The notes under the pieces: model-generated
Told to the model about the DNA's origin: nothing
The model's database searches: none
Seen by the model: only the letters and a program-made list of their open reading frames with translations
Assembly (NCBI RefSeq): GCF_011390835.1
Contig: NZ_JAABRQ010000014.1
Span: 1-64,000, forward strand
DNA from: Hydrogenophaga sp.
Lineage (GTDB): Bacteria > Pseudomonadota > Gammaproteobacteria > Burkholderiales > Burkholderiaceae_C
Length of the DNA stretch: 64,000 nucleotides
Direction of reading: 5' to 3'
Made by a program: the position numbers and the translations under genes
Part shown: positions 1-8,496 of the stretch, in pieces
Layout of the letters: the number at the start of each line of letters is the position of its first letter
Position numbering within the stretch: the stretch's first letter is position 1

Positions 1-139
1 CGGAGCCCTGAGTCGAAGTACCGCGCGCGCCGGTGAGTGGTAGAAGCAAGTGCGTTGGGTACGAGACGGATTATCAAACCCGCACGCCTGGGAGGGAATT
101 CATGGCGCGAGGTGACCCATCTCAGCGAACGCCGTGGAC

Positions 140-203
140 CCGGCTCCGCCGGGCCGCAGGCATTGTCCCCCTGAAGGGCAAAGCCGCGCAGCGGCGCAGG
201 GGG
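140..203. repeat. Dispersed GC-rich intergenic hairpin repeat, copy 1
   Basis: The copy begins with the hairpin CCGGCTCCGCCGGGC (140-154) and continues into a stem whose arms are CCCCCTG (167-173) and CAGGGGG (197-203), ending against the rimM stop codon. The 15-base hairpin and the arrangement that follows recur at 57385-57450. The position just after a gene fits a terminator-like role, but no U-tract is visible. Positions 1-139 show no gene I can support; no trmD start, the usual next gene after rimM, is recognisable there. Confidence 0.6.
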
Positions 204-794
204 TCAGTAATCGGTCTGCCAGTCGACCACGATGCGCCGGGCCTTCAGATCCACCTCGTCCACGTAAGCGGCGACAAACGGGATCATGCGTTCGGTGGCC
301 TGCAGCTCACCTTCTGCAGTGTCGGTGGATTCCAGCACCAGCACCGAATGAGGGCCGGTGGGCATGAGGTCGCGCACCACACCCATGGGCTCGCCTTGGC
401 GGTTGACCACGGCCAACCCGATCAGGTCGACCCAGTAGTACTCGCCTTCGGGCGTGGCCGGAAAGGCGCTGCGTGGCAGGTAGATGCGCACGCCTTTGAG
501 GGCTTCGGCGGTGTTGCGATCCTCCACCGATTCCAGCCGGGCCACCACACCGTCGGCGTGCGGCTTGATCTCGGCCACTTGCACCCGAACGCTGTCCGAA
601 AACGCGTCAAAACCGCGCGCGAAGCGAGCTTCGGGCGGTTGCAAAAACCAGGTGGTGGAAGCAAGCAGAGCGTCGGTGTCGGCGCTGTGCGGCTGGATAC
701 GGACCCAGCCTTTGATGCCCCAGGCGTCTTGAATGCGCCCCAGCTCGATCGCATCGACCGGCAGCGGGGCCGGCTCGAACGGGCTGGGCGACAT
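204..794 (-). CDS. rimM: Ribosome maturation factor RimM
   Basis: The 196-residue protein matches RimM, which binds ribosomal protein S19 and assists 30S head maturation. An N-terminal barrel begins with VDAIELGRIQDAWGIKGWVR, where the G-R-I and G-I-K-G-W features are typical of the family. A C-terminal PRC-barrel carries EYYWVDLIGLAV and ends in a basic stretch (KARRIVVDW). It lies 76 bases downstream of rpsP on the same strand, the usual rpsP-rimM order. trmD and rplS would be expected next but are not within the 203 bases left in the window. Confidence 0.95.
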   Translation of the reverse strand: MSPSPFEPAPLPVDAIELGRIQDAWGIKGWVRIQPHSADTDALLASTTWFLQPPEARFARGFDAFSDSVRVQVAEIKPHADGVVARLESVEDRNTAEALKGVRIYLPRSAFPATPEGEYYWVDLIGLAVVNRQGEPMGVVRDLMPTGPHSVLVLESTDTAEGELQATERMIPFVAAYVDEVDLKARRIVVDWQTDY

Positions 795-870
795 GCCTGA
801 AAGGACGCAGATCTGAGGGGATCAGGTCAGGCAGGCCATTCCTCTCGGGAACAACCCGCCTGGAACCACC

Positions 871-1125
871 TCAGGCCGGGGCCTTGGCGGCGTGTTGCTT
901 GACCAGACGCGCCACGGTGGGCGACGGCTCGGCACCGACGCCGGTCCAGTAGGTCAGGCGGTCCAGGGCCACGCGCAGCGGCTCTTCACCACCGCGGGCC
1001 AGCGGGTTGTAGAAACCGATGCGCTCGATGAAGCGACCGTCACGGCGGTTGCGCTTGTCGGCCACCACAATGTTGTAGAACGGACGGGCTTTTGCACCGC
1101 CGCGGGAGAGTCGGATGACGACCAT
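871..1125 (-). CDS. rpsP: 30S ribosomal protein S16
   Basis: The 84-residue protein is S16, a small basic component of the 30S subunit. The start [20 protein letters not shown] and the following V-A-D-x-R-x-x-R-D-G-R-F-I-E segment are diagnostic, and length is normal. An AAGGAT ribosome site precedes the start. It is followed by rimM on the same strand. The 223 bases upstream (1126-1348) must hold its promoter, but I see no confident -35/-10 pair there. Confidence 0.97.
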   Translation of the reverse strand: MVVIRLSRGGAKARPFYNIVVADKRNRRDGRFIERIGFYNPLARGGEEPLRVALDRLTYWTGVGAEPSPTVARLVKQHAAKAPA

Positions 1126-1348
1126 GATTTATCCTTCGGGTGGAGAGGCACCAAAATCGGTACCCCACCGGGTTGCTAAGGCCTTGGCCACCGCAACCCG
1201 TTTCATTGCAACGCTTGAGACACACGACTGACCACCCGGTCAGCGAAACGCCACAAAACCCGCGATTATAGCCCTGCGCCAGCGCTCCATCGACAGGAGC
1301 GCCCACGGGCGAGAGCGCCTGCACCGCCCACACGTCACCACCCACCTC

Positions 1349-1879
1349 ATGCCTCTGATTCGCCCCAGCCACGAGCAAGACCTCGCCGCCATCACCCGCA
1401 TCTACGCCCACCATGTGCTGCACGGCACCGGCACCTTCGAGACCACGCCACCCAGCGAGGCCGACATGACCACCCGGCGGGCCGACGTGCTGTCCAAAGG
1501 CCTGCCCTGGCTGGTGGTCGAGGAAGATGGCGTGGTGCTGGGCTTTGCCTACGGCAACTGGTTCAAGCCGCGCCCGGCCTACCGTTTTTCGGTGGAGGAC
1601 TCGATCTACATGGCGCCCGAAGCGGCCGGCAAAGGCCTGGGCCGCGCCCTGCTCACCGAGCTGATGGCCGCGCTGGAGCGTGCCGGCGTGCGGCGCGTGA
1701 TGGCGGTGATTGGCGACTCTGCCAATGTGGGCTCCATCGGCGTGCACAAAGCGCTGGGCTTTGAAGTCGCCGGCACCATCCCGTCCTGCGGCTGGAAGTT
1801 TGATCGCTGGCTCGACATCGTGCTGATGCAGCGCAGCCTGGGTGCTGGTGACAGCACGGTGCCAGAGGCCCAGCCATGA
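1349..1879 (+). CDS. GNAT N-acetyltransferase of the phosphinothricin acetyltransferase-like group
   Basis: The 176-residue protein has the GNAT fold of the Pat/Bar/YncA group, which transfers acetyl from acetyl-CoA to small amines. It starts IRPSHEQDLAAITRIYAHHV, has the G-T-F-E-T substrate-side segment near residue 27, and the acetyl-CoA pyrophosphate loop A-A-G-K-G-L-G-R-A-L near residue 92. The C-terminal H-K-A-L-G-F segment is also typical. The true substrate, possibly methionine sulfone/sulfoximine or an aromatic amine, cannot be read from sequence. The stop overlaps the start of the next gene by four bases (ATGA), so the two are probably co-translated. Confidence 0.85.
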   Translation: MPLIRPSHEQDLAAITRIYAHHVLHGTGTFETTPPSEADMTTRRADVLSKGLPWLVVEEDGVVLGFAYGNWFKPRPAYRFSVEDSIYMAPEAAGKGLGRALLTELMAALERAGVRRVMAVIGDSANVGSIGVHKALGFEVAGTIPSCGWKFDRWLDIVLMQRSLGAGDSTVPEAQP

Positions 1880-2334
1880 GTGGCGCGGCCCGCAACAAGA
1901 CCCTGGCCGCCTGGCTGGCTGCGCTGTTCGGCAGCCTCGGCCTGCACCGTTTCTACCTGCGCGGTCTGGACGACTGGATCGGCTGGCTGCATGCCATTGC
2001 CGCCGGACTAGGCTGGTGGGGCGTGGAGCGGGTGCAGCTCTACGGCCAGGACGACAAGCTGTCCTGGGTGCTGATTCCGTTTTTGGGGGGATCGATCGCG
2101 GCGGGATGCCTGGCCGCCATCGTCTATGCCCTGACCGACCCGGAGAAGTGGGCGGGCTGGTTCAACGCCGACCGCCGTCCCTCAGTGCAGGCCGCCACCA
2201 CCAACTGGCTGACCATTGCCGCGCTGGTGTTCGCCCTGCTGCTGGGCACGATCGCCTTCATGGGCAGCCTGGCCTTTGGCGTACAGCACTACTTCGAATA
2301 CCAGATCGAAGAGGCGCGCAAGATCAGCCAGTGA
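1876..2334 (+). CDS. TM2-domain membrane protein
   Basis: This 152-residue protein has an N-terminal TM2-type hairpin: K-T-L-A-A-W-L-A-A-L-F-G, then G-L-H-R-F-Y-L-R-G near residue 24, a characteristic loop, then further hydrophobic segments at about 42-55, 66-88 and 112-135. TM2 proteins are inner-membrane proteins of unknown function. It is translationally coupled to the preceding acetyltransferase and ends 12 bases from the convergent exporter gene. Nothing in the sequence gives a specific role. Confidence 0.8.
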   Translation: MSGAARNKTLAAWLAALFGSLGLHRFYLRGLDDWIGWLHAIAAGLGWWGVERVQLYGQDDKLSWVLIPFLGGSIAAGCLAAIVYALTDPEKWAGWFNADRRPSVQAATTNWLTIAALVFALLLGTIAFMGSLAFGVQHYFEYQIEEARKISQ

Positions 2335-2345
2335 CCCTGGCCAGG

Positions 2346-3419
2346 TCAGCGTGCCCCGGCCAGGCCGAGACCCATCACCGCCAGCAGCACAAACAGGCCG
2401 ATGAACAGCGTCTCGCTGACGAACAGCATCAGCGGTTTCCAGCCCAGTTGCAGCAGCTCCTCGATGCTGGTCTTGATGCCAGCCGCCGCGATCGCCAGCA
2501 CCAGGCACACGCGCGAAGCATCGGTGGCGCCCTGCACCACCACCGCCGGGACCAGCCCGGACGATGCGAGCAGCATCATCACCACGAAGGCCAACAGAAA
2601 GCCCGGGATCAGGGGCATGTTGAGATCTTTGCCTTCGGCCGGCTGCTGGCGGCGATAAAGCAGCGAAATCACCATCACCACCGGCATCAAGAGCATCACG
2701 CGAAACAGCTTGACCACGGTGGCGGTGTCGCCCGCGTCAGGGCCGAGCATCATGCCCGCGGCCACCACCTGCGCCACGTCGTGAATGGTCCCCCCCAAAA
2801 ACACCCCCGCCGGCCCGGCCGCCAGGCCAAGTACCTGGATCAGCAAAGGGTAGAGCACCATGGCCACGGTGGAGAGCACGGTCACCGCCACCACCGCCAG
2901 CAAGGTGAAGCGCTCGTTGGCTTTGGTCTGTGGCAACACCGCTGAGATGGCGAGTGCCGCCGAGGCACCGCAGATGGCCACCGAGCCGCCCGAGAGAATG
3001 CCCTCCTCGCGGGTGCGCCCCAGCAGCTTGGCCCACCAGACACCCATGAAGATGGTGAGCACCAGCGCCAACAGGATCACCACCGCGACCTCCACGCCCA
3101 GTTGCGACACCTGGTTGAGCGTGATGCGCACACCCAATAGCGCCACGCCCACACGCAGCACCGTGCGGCCACAGAACTCGATGCCCGGCTTGGCCTGCGG
3201 GTTACCATGAATGAAGTGAAACGCCAGGCCGATCAGCAAGGCATAGAGCAGCTGCGGGCCACCGTAGTGTTCGGAGAGAAAGGTGGAGGCCAGGGCGATG
3301 ACGCCGCACACGAGCACCCCGGGTGCCAGCACACGCGAGCGCGCCACCCAGTGCAGCGGGTGCCAGGCCGATCGCTTCGGTGCTGACGCGGCCATGCCTG
3401 TTTCGCCGGTATCAGCCAT
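2346..3419 (-). CDS. suyZ: YeiH-family (UPF0324) putative sulfite/sulfate exporter, SuyZ-like
   Basis: The 357-residue polytopic protein belongs to the YeiH/COG2855 family. Features include the G-I-E-F-C-G-R-T-V-L-R-V-G-V-A-L-L-G segment, S-G-G-S-V-A-I-C-G-A-S-A-A-L-A near residue 140 and G-T-I-H-D-V-A-Q-V near residue 210. Members of this family next to sulfonate desulfonation genes have been named SuyZ, TauZ or CuyZ and are thought to export the released sulfite or sulfate. The start chosen, MADTGETG, overlaps the comC stop by eight bases, so it is the last gene of the suy block. An in-frame upstream start would run into comC and was rejected. Family is secure; the sulfite substrate rests on context. 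Confidence 0.85.
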   Translation of the reverse strand: MADTGETGMAASAPKRSAWHPLHWVARSRVLAPGVLVCGVIALASTFLSEHYGGPQLLYALLIGLAFHFIHGNPQAKPGIEFCGRTVLRVGVALLGVRITLNQVSQLGVEVAVVILLALVLTIFMGVWWAKLLGRTREEGILSGGSVAICGASAALAISAVLPQTKANERFTLLAVVAVTVLSTVAMVLYPLLIQVLGLAAGPAGVFLGGTIHDVAQVVAAGMMLGPDAGDTATVVKLFRVMLLMPVVMVISLLYRRQQPAEGKDLNMPLIPGFLLAFVVMMLLASSGLVPAVVVQGATDASRVCLVLAIAAAGIKTSIEELLQLGWKPLMLFVSETLFIGLFVLLAVMGLGLAGAR

Positions 3420-4422
3420 TCGCCAGCGCCTTGAGCGATGCCACCACGGCGTCCGCCACTTCCAGGCCATGCGCCTCGGCGTGCCGATGCGCCACTTCGC
3501 GCCGCGCGCCCGGCAGGCGAACGCCCTCGTCGGTCAGCATCTCGCTGAGCAGGACTTCAATCCGGTCGAAGTAGCCGTTCTGACCCGCCAGCGCACCCGG
3601 GTCCACCACGATGAAGAGCTGGCCCAGGTGCGGACGGTTGCCCTCGTCGACAAAAAAGCTGTCGGCCTCGAAGCCGAAGTTGGCGCCAATGAGGGCGGTC
3701 ACCAGCAGCTCGACCATCAGCGCCAGCATCGCGCCCTTGGGGCTGGAGGCGGCGCCCAGCGGCAGCATGGAGCCCGCGAGCGCAGCGTGGGCATCCGTCG
3801 TGGGCTGGCCCTGGGCATCGAGCGCCCAGCCGGCCGGAATCGGCTCGCCCTTCTTGGCCGCCAGCATCACCTTGCCGCGCGCCACCTCGGACAGGCTCAG
3901 GTCAATAAGCAACGGGTCTGCGTCTCGGCGCGGGAACACGGCGGCGATGGGGTTGGTACCGAAGATCGCGTGCTTGCCACCCGCCGCCGGCATGGCGGCC
4001 GGCGAGTTCGCCAGACCCAGACCGACCATGCCGGCATCGGCCACCGCGCGCAGGTGGTCCACCACTACACCGCAGTGATGGCTGTTCATGACACCGACCA
4101 GCGCCACGCCCTGCGTGCGCGCCAGGGCAACGGCTTCGGTCATCGCGAGGTCGCAGGCTGGAAACGCTAGGCCTTCCTGCGCGTCCACCAGCAGCGCACC
4201 GCCCTTTCGCCGAACCACCGTGGCCTGAGCCGAACCATTGACGCGCCCGTTGCGCAGATGGGTGGCGTACTGCCCCACCCGCGAGAGCCCATGACCGCCC
4301 TGCCCCTGGGACTCAGCCAGCACCAGCGCGCGCGCTGTGCTCGCCGCCATCAGGGGACCAGCGCCGGCGGCCTTCAGGGCAGCGGTCACCAGGGTGCGGG
4401 CTTCTTCGAGAGACAGGTTCAT
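3412..4422 (-). CDS. comC: Ldh_2-family (R)-sulfolactate dehydrogenase, ComC-like
   Basis: The 336-residue protein is in the malate/L-lactate/sulfolactate dehydrogenase (Ldh_2) family, which uses NAD(P) with a non-Rossmann fold. Landmarks are the catalytic-side S-H-H-C-G segment near residue 115, T-N-P-I-A-A-V-F-P near 160, and S-P-K-G-A-M-L-A-L near 230. ComC catalyses sulfopyruvate/(R)-sulfolactate interconversion in coenzyme M synthesis and in sulfolactate degradation. The start is the ATG overlapping the slcC stop (ATGA). Beside slcC and suyAB, the likely role is making the (R)-enantiomer that SuyAB cleaves. A malate or ureidoglycolate dehydrogenase role is less likely in this context. 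Confidence 0.85.
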   Translation of the reverse strand: MNLSLEEARTLVTAALKAAGAGPLMAASTARALVLAESQGQGGHGLSRVGQYATHLRNGRVNGSAQATVVRRKGGALLVDAQEGLAFPACDLAMTEAVALARTQGVALVGVMNSHHCGVVVDHLRAVADAGMVGLGLANSPAAMPAAGGKHAIFGTNPIAAVFPRRDADPLLIDLSLSEVARGKVMLAAKKGEPIPAGWALDAQGQPTTDAHAALAGSMLPLGAASSPKGAMLALMVELLVTALIGANFGFEADSFFVDEGNRPHLGQLFIVVDPGALAGQNGYFDRIEVLLSEMLTDEGVRLPGARREVAHRHAEAHGLEVADAVVASLKALANG

Positions 4423-5342
4423 TTGAGTGCCTTGAGCAATTGGTCGGCGATGAGGTGACTCACCCGTTCGTTGGACTCCGTGGTCACGCCGGCGATATGA
4501 GGCGTGAGCACCAGGTTCGGACATCCCTGCCAGTGCGGTGATGCGGGCAAAGGCTCGGTCTCGAAGACATCGATCGCAGCGCCTCCTAGCGATCCCCCCT
4601 TGAGCGCAACAGCCACCGCCAGCTCGTCCACCACCCCGCCCCGCGCGGTATTGATCAGCACGGCGCCCGGCTTCATCTGGCCCAGGCGGGTGGCGTCAAA
4701 CAGACCCCGCGTGCTGTCCACCAGAGGCACATGCAGGCTGATCACATCGGCACGCGCCACCAGCTCATCCAGGTCGACGCAGCGCACACCCGACTGACCG
4801 TAGGCAGGTGCGTCCGCGGCCATGAAGGCGTCGTGGGCAATCACGTGCATGCCGATCGCTTTCGCCAGGCGCGCGGTGAGCTGACCGATGTGACCGAAGC
4901 CCACCAGTCCCAGGGTCTTGCCCGCGACCTCACGCCCCTGCGACAGGGCCGCTCGCGGCCACTGGCCGGCCGCCACCGCAGCGGTGCTGGTGTAGCCACC
5001 CCGCAGCAACAACATGGCGGAGGCAATGACGTACTCGGCCACGCTCAAGGCATTGGCGCCCGTGGCCGGAATGACAACCAGGCCTCGCGCCTCGCAGGCT
5101 GCGACGTCGATGTTGTCCAGGCCCACCCCGAGGCGCGCCACGACACGGCAATGCCCCAGCGCATCGAGCAGCGGACCCCGCACCTGGGTTCGGTTGCGCA
5201 CCACCAGGGCATCGGCCAGAGATGCCTTCTTCAGCAGGCTTGGTGCGTCGTCGACCAGATTGGGCTCGTAGACCACGGTGTGCGATTCGCGCAGGCGGTC
5301 GACAGCTTGCTCGTCCATGAACTCACAGATCAGGATGTGCAT
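4419..5342 (-). CDS. slcC: D-2-hydroxyacid dehydrogenase family (S)-sulfolactate dehydrogenase, SlcC-like
   Basis: The 307-residue protein is in the D-isomer 2-hydroxyacid dehydrogenase family. The NAD-binding G-x-G-x-x-G occurs as L-V-G-F-G-H-I-G near residue 146. The catalytic triad is visible as Arg in N-T-A-R-G-G, Glu in V-F-E-T-E-P-L and His in T-P-H-I-A-G. SlcC oxidises (S)-sulfolactate to sulfopyruvate; together with ComC it acts as a two-enzyme racemase, as described in Chromohalobacter salexigens. It sits after the TTT transporter genes and is coupled to comC. A generic phosphoglycerate dehydrogenase role cannot be excluded from sequence alone, but neighbours strongly favour sulfolactate. 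Confidence 0.85.
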   Translation of the reverse strand: MHILICEFMDEQAVDRLRESHTVVYEPNLVDDAPSLLKKASLADALVVRNRTQVRGPLLDALGHCRVVARLGVGLDNIDVAACEARGLVVIPATGANALSVAEYVIASAMLLLRGGYTSTAAVAAGQWPRAALSQGREVAGKTLGLVGFGHIGQLTARLAKAIGMHVIAHDAFMAADAPAYGQSGVRCVDLDELVARADVISLHVPLVDSTRGLFDATRLGQMKPGAVLINTARGGVVDELAVAVALKGGSLGGAAIDVFETEPLPASPHWQGCPNLVLTPHIAGVTTESNERVSHLIADQLLKALK

Positions 5343-5449
5343 GACAAGGCGCTTTCAAGTTCGAGAAAAAGAGATGACAGCAGAGGCCACGCTCAGGCAA
5401 GCGCGAGTACCCGTGTTCGTTGCGTTAGCCGGTACGTGGAGTCGACAGA

Positions 5450-5896
5450 TCAAGGCAGCGGAACCTGCAGCACCATCTTGAAAAGCACATAGAGACCCAC
5501 CAGCACCACCGCTCCCGCGGCGCCATACAGCATCGCGACGCGTGGTGTCCATCGGTCGTGTTGCGCGAGCACCAGCAACAGGGCAAAAGCGATGGCACTG
5601 CTCGCCAGAAAACCCAGCGCTGGCAGCGCAAAGGCCCAGCCGAGCATGACGGCCGCCACGCCCAGTCGCCGCCCATGAGAGCCCTCAAGGGCGCCGCCGG
5701 CGCGGGTCCTGCCCAGCGCCACCAGGACGATGTACAGGCCACCCAAACCCACCAGCAGGCTACCAATGGCGCGCGGGAACACGGCACCCAGGTCCGAAAA
5801 ATCGGCCGAGTAAAACAACGCGGCGGCGCCCACCGCGATCAGCAGCACGCTGCCGATGGCGCCACGCAGGTCGGGACGCGACGATGAATCAGCCAT
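5450..5896 (-). CDS. tctB: TTT transporter small membrane subunit, TctB family
   Basis: This 148-residue protein has four predicted hydrophobic segments (about residues 11-30, 41-62, 75-112 and 121-143) and fits the TctB small subunit of tripartite tricarboxylate transporters. Its start overlaps the tctA end by eight bases, so it follows tctA, unlike the more usual tctC-tctB-tctA order. With tctC and tctA it would make a sodium-dependent uptake system. Between suyAB and slcC, the matching system in C. salexigens (SlcHFG) is assigned to sulfolactate uptake, and I infer the same here. A 107-base gap separates it from slcC. Confidence 0.85.
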   Translation of the reverse strand: MADSSSRPDLRGAIGSVLLIAVGAAALFYSADFSDLGAVFPRAIGSLLVGLGGLYIVLVALGRTRAGGALEGSHGRRLGVAAVMLGWAFALPALGFLASSAIAFALLLVLAQHDRWTPRVAMLYGAAGAVVLVGLYVLFKMVLQVPLP

Positions 5897-7394
5897 GTCT
5901 TGCCTGGGCCAGCCGGTTGCGCCGCTTGATCCACAGAGGCCAGAGCAGCCCGAGCACGATGAAGGCGATGATGGCCAGCGAGATCGGTCGGCCGAAGAAC
6001 TCGTCGAGCACGCTGCCCCTGGCGCCGCCGATCAGGTGACCTTGCACAAAGCCACGTTCGGCAATGGCGCCCAAGATGAGTCCAAGCACGATCGGCGAGG
6101 CACTGAAACCCCATTGCGCAAGGCCCCAGGCCAGCACACCCAGCACCACCATCTGCTGCACTTCGTGCACGTTGTTGTGCACAGCGAAGCTTCCCAGGAT
6201 GGTGAGCAGTGCCACCGCAGGCACCAGCACCGCCTTAGGGATAGCGAGGATGGAACGGAATGCAAACCGCCCGATCAGCAAGCCCACCGGCAGCATGATG
6301 ATGGTGGCCAGGATCAGGCCCCAGATGAAGGTGTAGACGATGGGGCCCTGCTGGGTGAACAGCGTGGGGCCGGTACGAATGCCTTGCACCAGCAGGGCGC
6401 CCAGGATGATGGCGTCGGGGGGCGTGCCGGGAATGCCGAGCACCAGCGTCGGGATGAAACCGCCGCCCACGGTGGCGTTGTTGGCAGACTCGGTGGCCAC
6501 AATGCCATCGGGCTCACCGCGGCCGAAGTTGTCGCGCCGGGGCGATGTGCGTTTGGCTTCGGAGTAGGAGACCAGTGCGGCAATCGAGCCGCCAGCGCCG
6601 GGCAGGATGCCGATCACCGTGCCGATGACGGAGCTGCGCGCCAGGTTGAACTTGGCGCGCCGAAGAATGCCGTAGGCTTCGCGCAAGCGGAAGCCTGCGA
6701 CTTGCTGGGTCGCCTGAAGATGGCGCACCGGGGTGGCAGCCAGCTCGATCAGCACCGGTACGCAATACAGGCCGATGAGGGCCGACACCACGTCGATGCC
6801 GCCCAGCAGCGACTTGAACTCGCCCACGTAGCGCACATCGCCACCCACCTCGGCCACGCCCACCATCGACAGCAGCAGCCCCAGGCAGCCACCCATCAGA
6901 CCCTTGACGATGCTGCCCTCGCCCAGCGAGGCGATCAGGGTGAGACCAAAGACGGCCAGCCAGAAGTACTCGACCGGTCCGAACTTCAACGCCACCGTGG
7001 CCATGGGTGGCGCGAGCAGCAACAAGAAACCGGCGCCCACCAATCCGCCCACGACAGACGACAGGCAAGCCAGTGTGAGTGCGAGGTCGCCTTTGCCGGC
7101 ACGCGCCATCGGGTAGCCGTCGAAGGTGGTGGCGATCGACGACGGTGTACCCGGCGTGTTGAGCAGGATAGCGGCGTAAGCACCACCGTAAATGGCACCG
7201 GTGTAGATGGCACCCAGCGCAATGAGCGCGGTGGACGGTGGCATCGAAAAGGTGAAGGGCACCAGCACCGCCACCGCCATGGTGGCGGTGAGACCGGGCA
7301 GAGAGCCGATCACCGTGCCCGCGATCACGCCTGCCAAAGCAAACATGAGGTTCAGCGGTGTGAGCGCCTCCAGCAGGTATTCGAAGCTTCCCAT
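5889..7394 (-). CDS. tctA: TTT transporter large membrane subunit, TctA family
   Basis: The 501-residue protein is a TctA permease with about 11-12 hydrophobic segments. The conserved G-S-L-P-G-L-T-A-T-M motif lies near residue 30 and G-I-L-P-G-A-G-G-S-I near 270. The glycine-proline-rich L-G-I-P-G-T-P-P-D-A loop near 335 is also typical. TctA is the substrate-translocating subunit fed by a periplasmic TctC protein. The gene sits 36 bases after tctC and overlaps tctB. Sulfolactate is the inferred substrate from suyAB, slcC and comC on either side; citrate or another carboxylate cannot be ruled out by sequence. Confidence 0.9.
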   Translation of the reverse strand: MGSFEYLLEALTPLNLMFALAGVIAGTVIGSLPGLTATMAVAVLVPFTFSMPPSTALIALGAIYTGAIYGGAYAAILLNTPGTPSSIATTFDGYPMARAGKGDLALTLACLSSVVGGLVGAGFLLLLAPPMATVALKFGPVEYFWLAVFGLTLIASLGEGSIVKGLMGGCLGLLLSMVGVAEVGGDVRYVGEFKSLLGGIDVVSALIGLYCVPVLIELAATPVRHLQATQQVAGFRLREAYGILRRAKFNLARSSVIGTVIGILPGAGGSIAALVSYSEAKRTSPRRDNFGRGEPDGIVATESANNATVGGGFIPTLVLGIPGTPPDAIILGALLVQGIRTGPTLFTQQGPIVYTFIWGLILATIIMLPVGLLIGRFAFRSILAIPKAVLVPAVALLTILGSFAVHNNVHEVQQMVVLGVLAWGLAQWGFSASPIVLGLILGAIAERGFVQGHLIGGARGSVLDEFFGRPISLAIIAFIVLGLLWPLWIKRRNRLAQARHG

Positions 7395-7430
7395 GGGGTG
7401 TGGCGGCGCTCGATGAAGGGCTCTGCGGAC

Positions 7431-8393
7431 TTATTTTTTGACGATACCCATGTCCTTCGCCAAGGCCTCGTAGCGAGTCTGGATGCCAGACATGAAAGCA
7501 GCCATCTTGTCAGGACCGACGTTCAACATGGCAAACCCGCCCTCTTCCATTTTCTGGATGAAACCCGGGTCGGCATTGATCTTGGCCAGGATGTCGGCCA
7601 TCTTGGCTTTGACGTCGGGCGGTGTGCTCTTGGGCACGGCCACACCCCGGTAAGCACCGCCCACCAGATCAAAGCCCTGCTCCTTGAAGGTCGGGCAGTT
7701 GGGCAGCTTGGGGTGACGCTTTTCCATCGCCACGGCCAGGCAACGCACCTGGTCACCCAGCTGTATCTGCACCGTGGTGTAGGCCCAGCTGCCGGCCACT
7801 TGCTTGCCCAGCAGCGCTGCGTTGGACGGCCCGGTACCACCGAACGGCACGTAGGTGGTCTTGATGCCGGCGAGCTTGTCGAACTGCTGCTGCGCAAGGT
7901 GGTTGGCCGAGTTGGTGCCCGAGCCCGACAAGGTGGTGGCGCCTGGTGCCGCCTTGGCCCCGGCAACAAAGTCTTTCAGCGTCTTGAATGGGCTGTCGGC
8001 CGGCACGATCAGCGCGTCGGGCGTGTAGTGGAACCAGTACAGCGTGGTGATTTCGTCGGTCTTGTAGCCCACGTCCTTTTGCAGCGGCTGCAACACGATG
8101 TGCGGCAAGTTGGTGCCCATGACGGTGTAGCCGTCTGCAGCCATGCCGTTGAGCTGCGACCAGCCTGCGGCACCACCGGCGCCTGGCCGGTACTGGATCG
8201 CCATGCTCTGCCCGGTGAGCTGCTTGAACACGGGCTCTTGCAGTCGGGCAGACACGTCGGACTCACCGCCTGGGCCAAACGGGATGATGTAGTTGACCGT
8301 TTTGTCCGGGAAACCGGCGGCGCCGGCCATTGTCGCGGCGGCCACCAGGGCAGCGGCGGTGAGTGTTTTGTGCAGGGAAATGCGCTGGGTCAT
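7431..8393 (-). CDS. tctC: TTT transporter periplasmic binding protein, TctC/Bug family
   Basis: The 320-residue protein begins with a Sec signal peptide ending near A-G-A-A-G, followed by F-P-D-K-T-V-N-Y-I-I-P-F-G-P-G-G, the family's mature start and substrate loop. The second loop appears as R-P-G-A-G-G-A-A-G. An AGGAG site lies six bases before the start. Bug proteins bind carboxylates through water-bridged loops. Here the protein would deliver its ligand to the adjacent TctA/TctB; sulfolactate is inferred from the operon. There is a lone second TctC gene at 15956-16930. Confidence 0.88.
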   Translation of the reverse strand: MTQRISLHKTLTAAALVAAATMAGAAGFPDKTVNYIIPFGPGGESDVSARLQEPVFKQLTGQSMAIQYRPGAGGAAGWSQLNGMAADGYTVMGTNLPHIVLQPLQKDVGYKTDEITTLYWFHYTPDALIVPADSPFKTLKDFVAGAKAAPGATTLSGSGTNSANHLAQQQFDKLAGIKTTYVPFGGTGPSNAALLGKQVAGSWAYTTVQIQLGDQVRCLAVAMEKRHPKLPNCPTFKEQGFDLVGGAYRGVAVPKSTPPDVKAKMADILAKINADPGFIQKMEEGGFAMLNVGPDKMAAFMSGIQTRYEALAKDMGIVKK

Positions 8394-8496
8394 GATTTGT
8401 CTCCTAATTTCTCTCGTTTCAAAAGGCCTCGAAATCTTCGCAATGACAAAGAAGCCGAGACAGCAAGCCAACTCCAACAAAGCCGACTTGCCACCC

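Noticed and set aside
1..139. Possible start of trmD downstream of rimM
   Set aside because: No TrmD-like start is readable on the minus strand here; if trmD follows rimM it begins outside the window.
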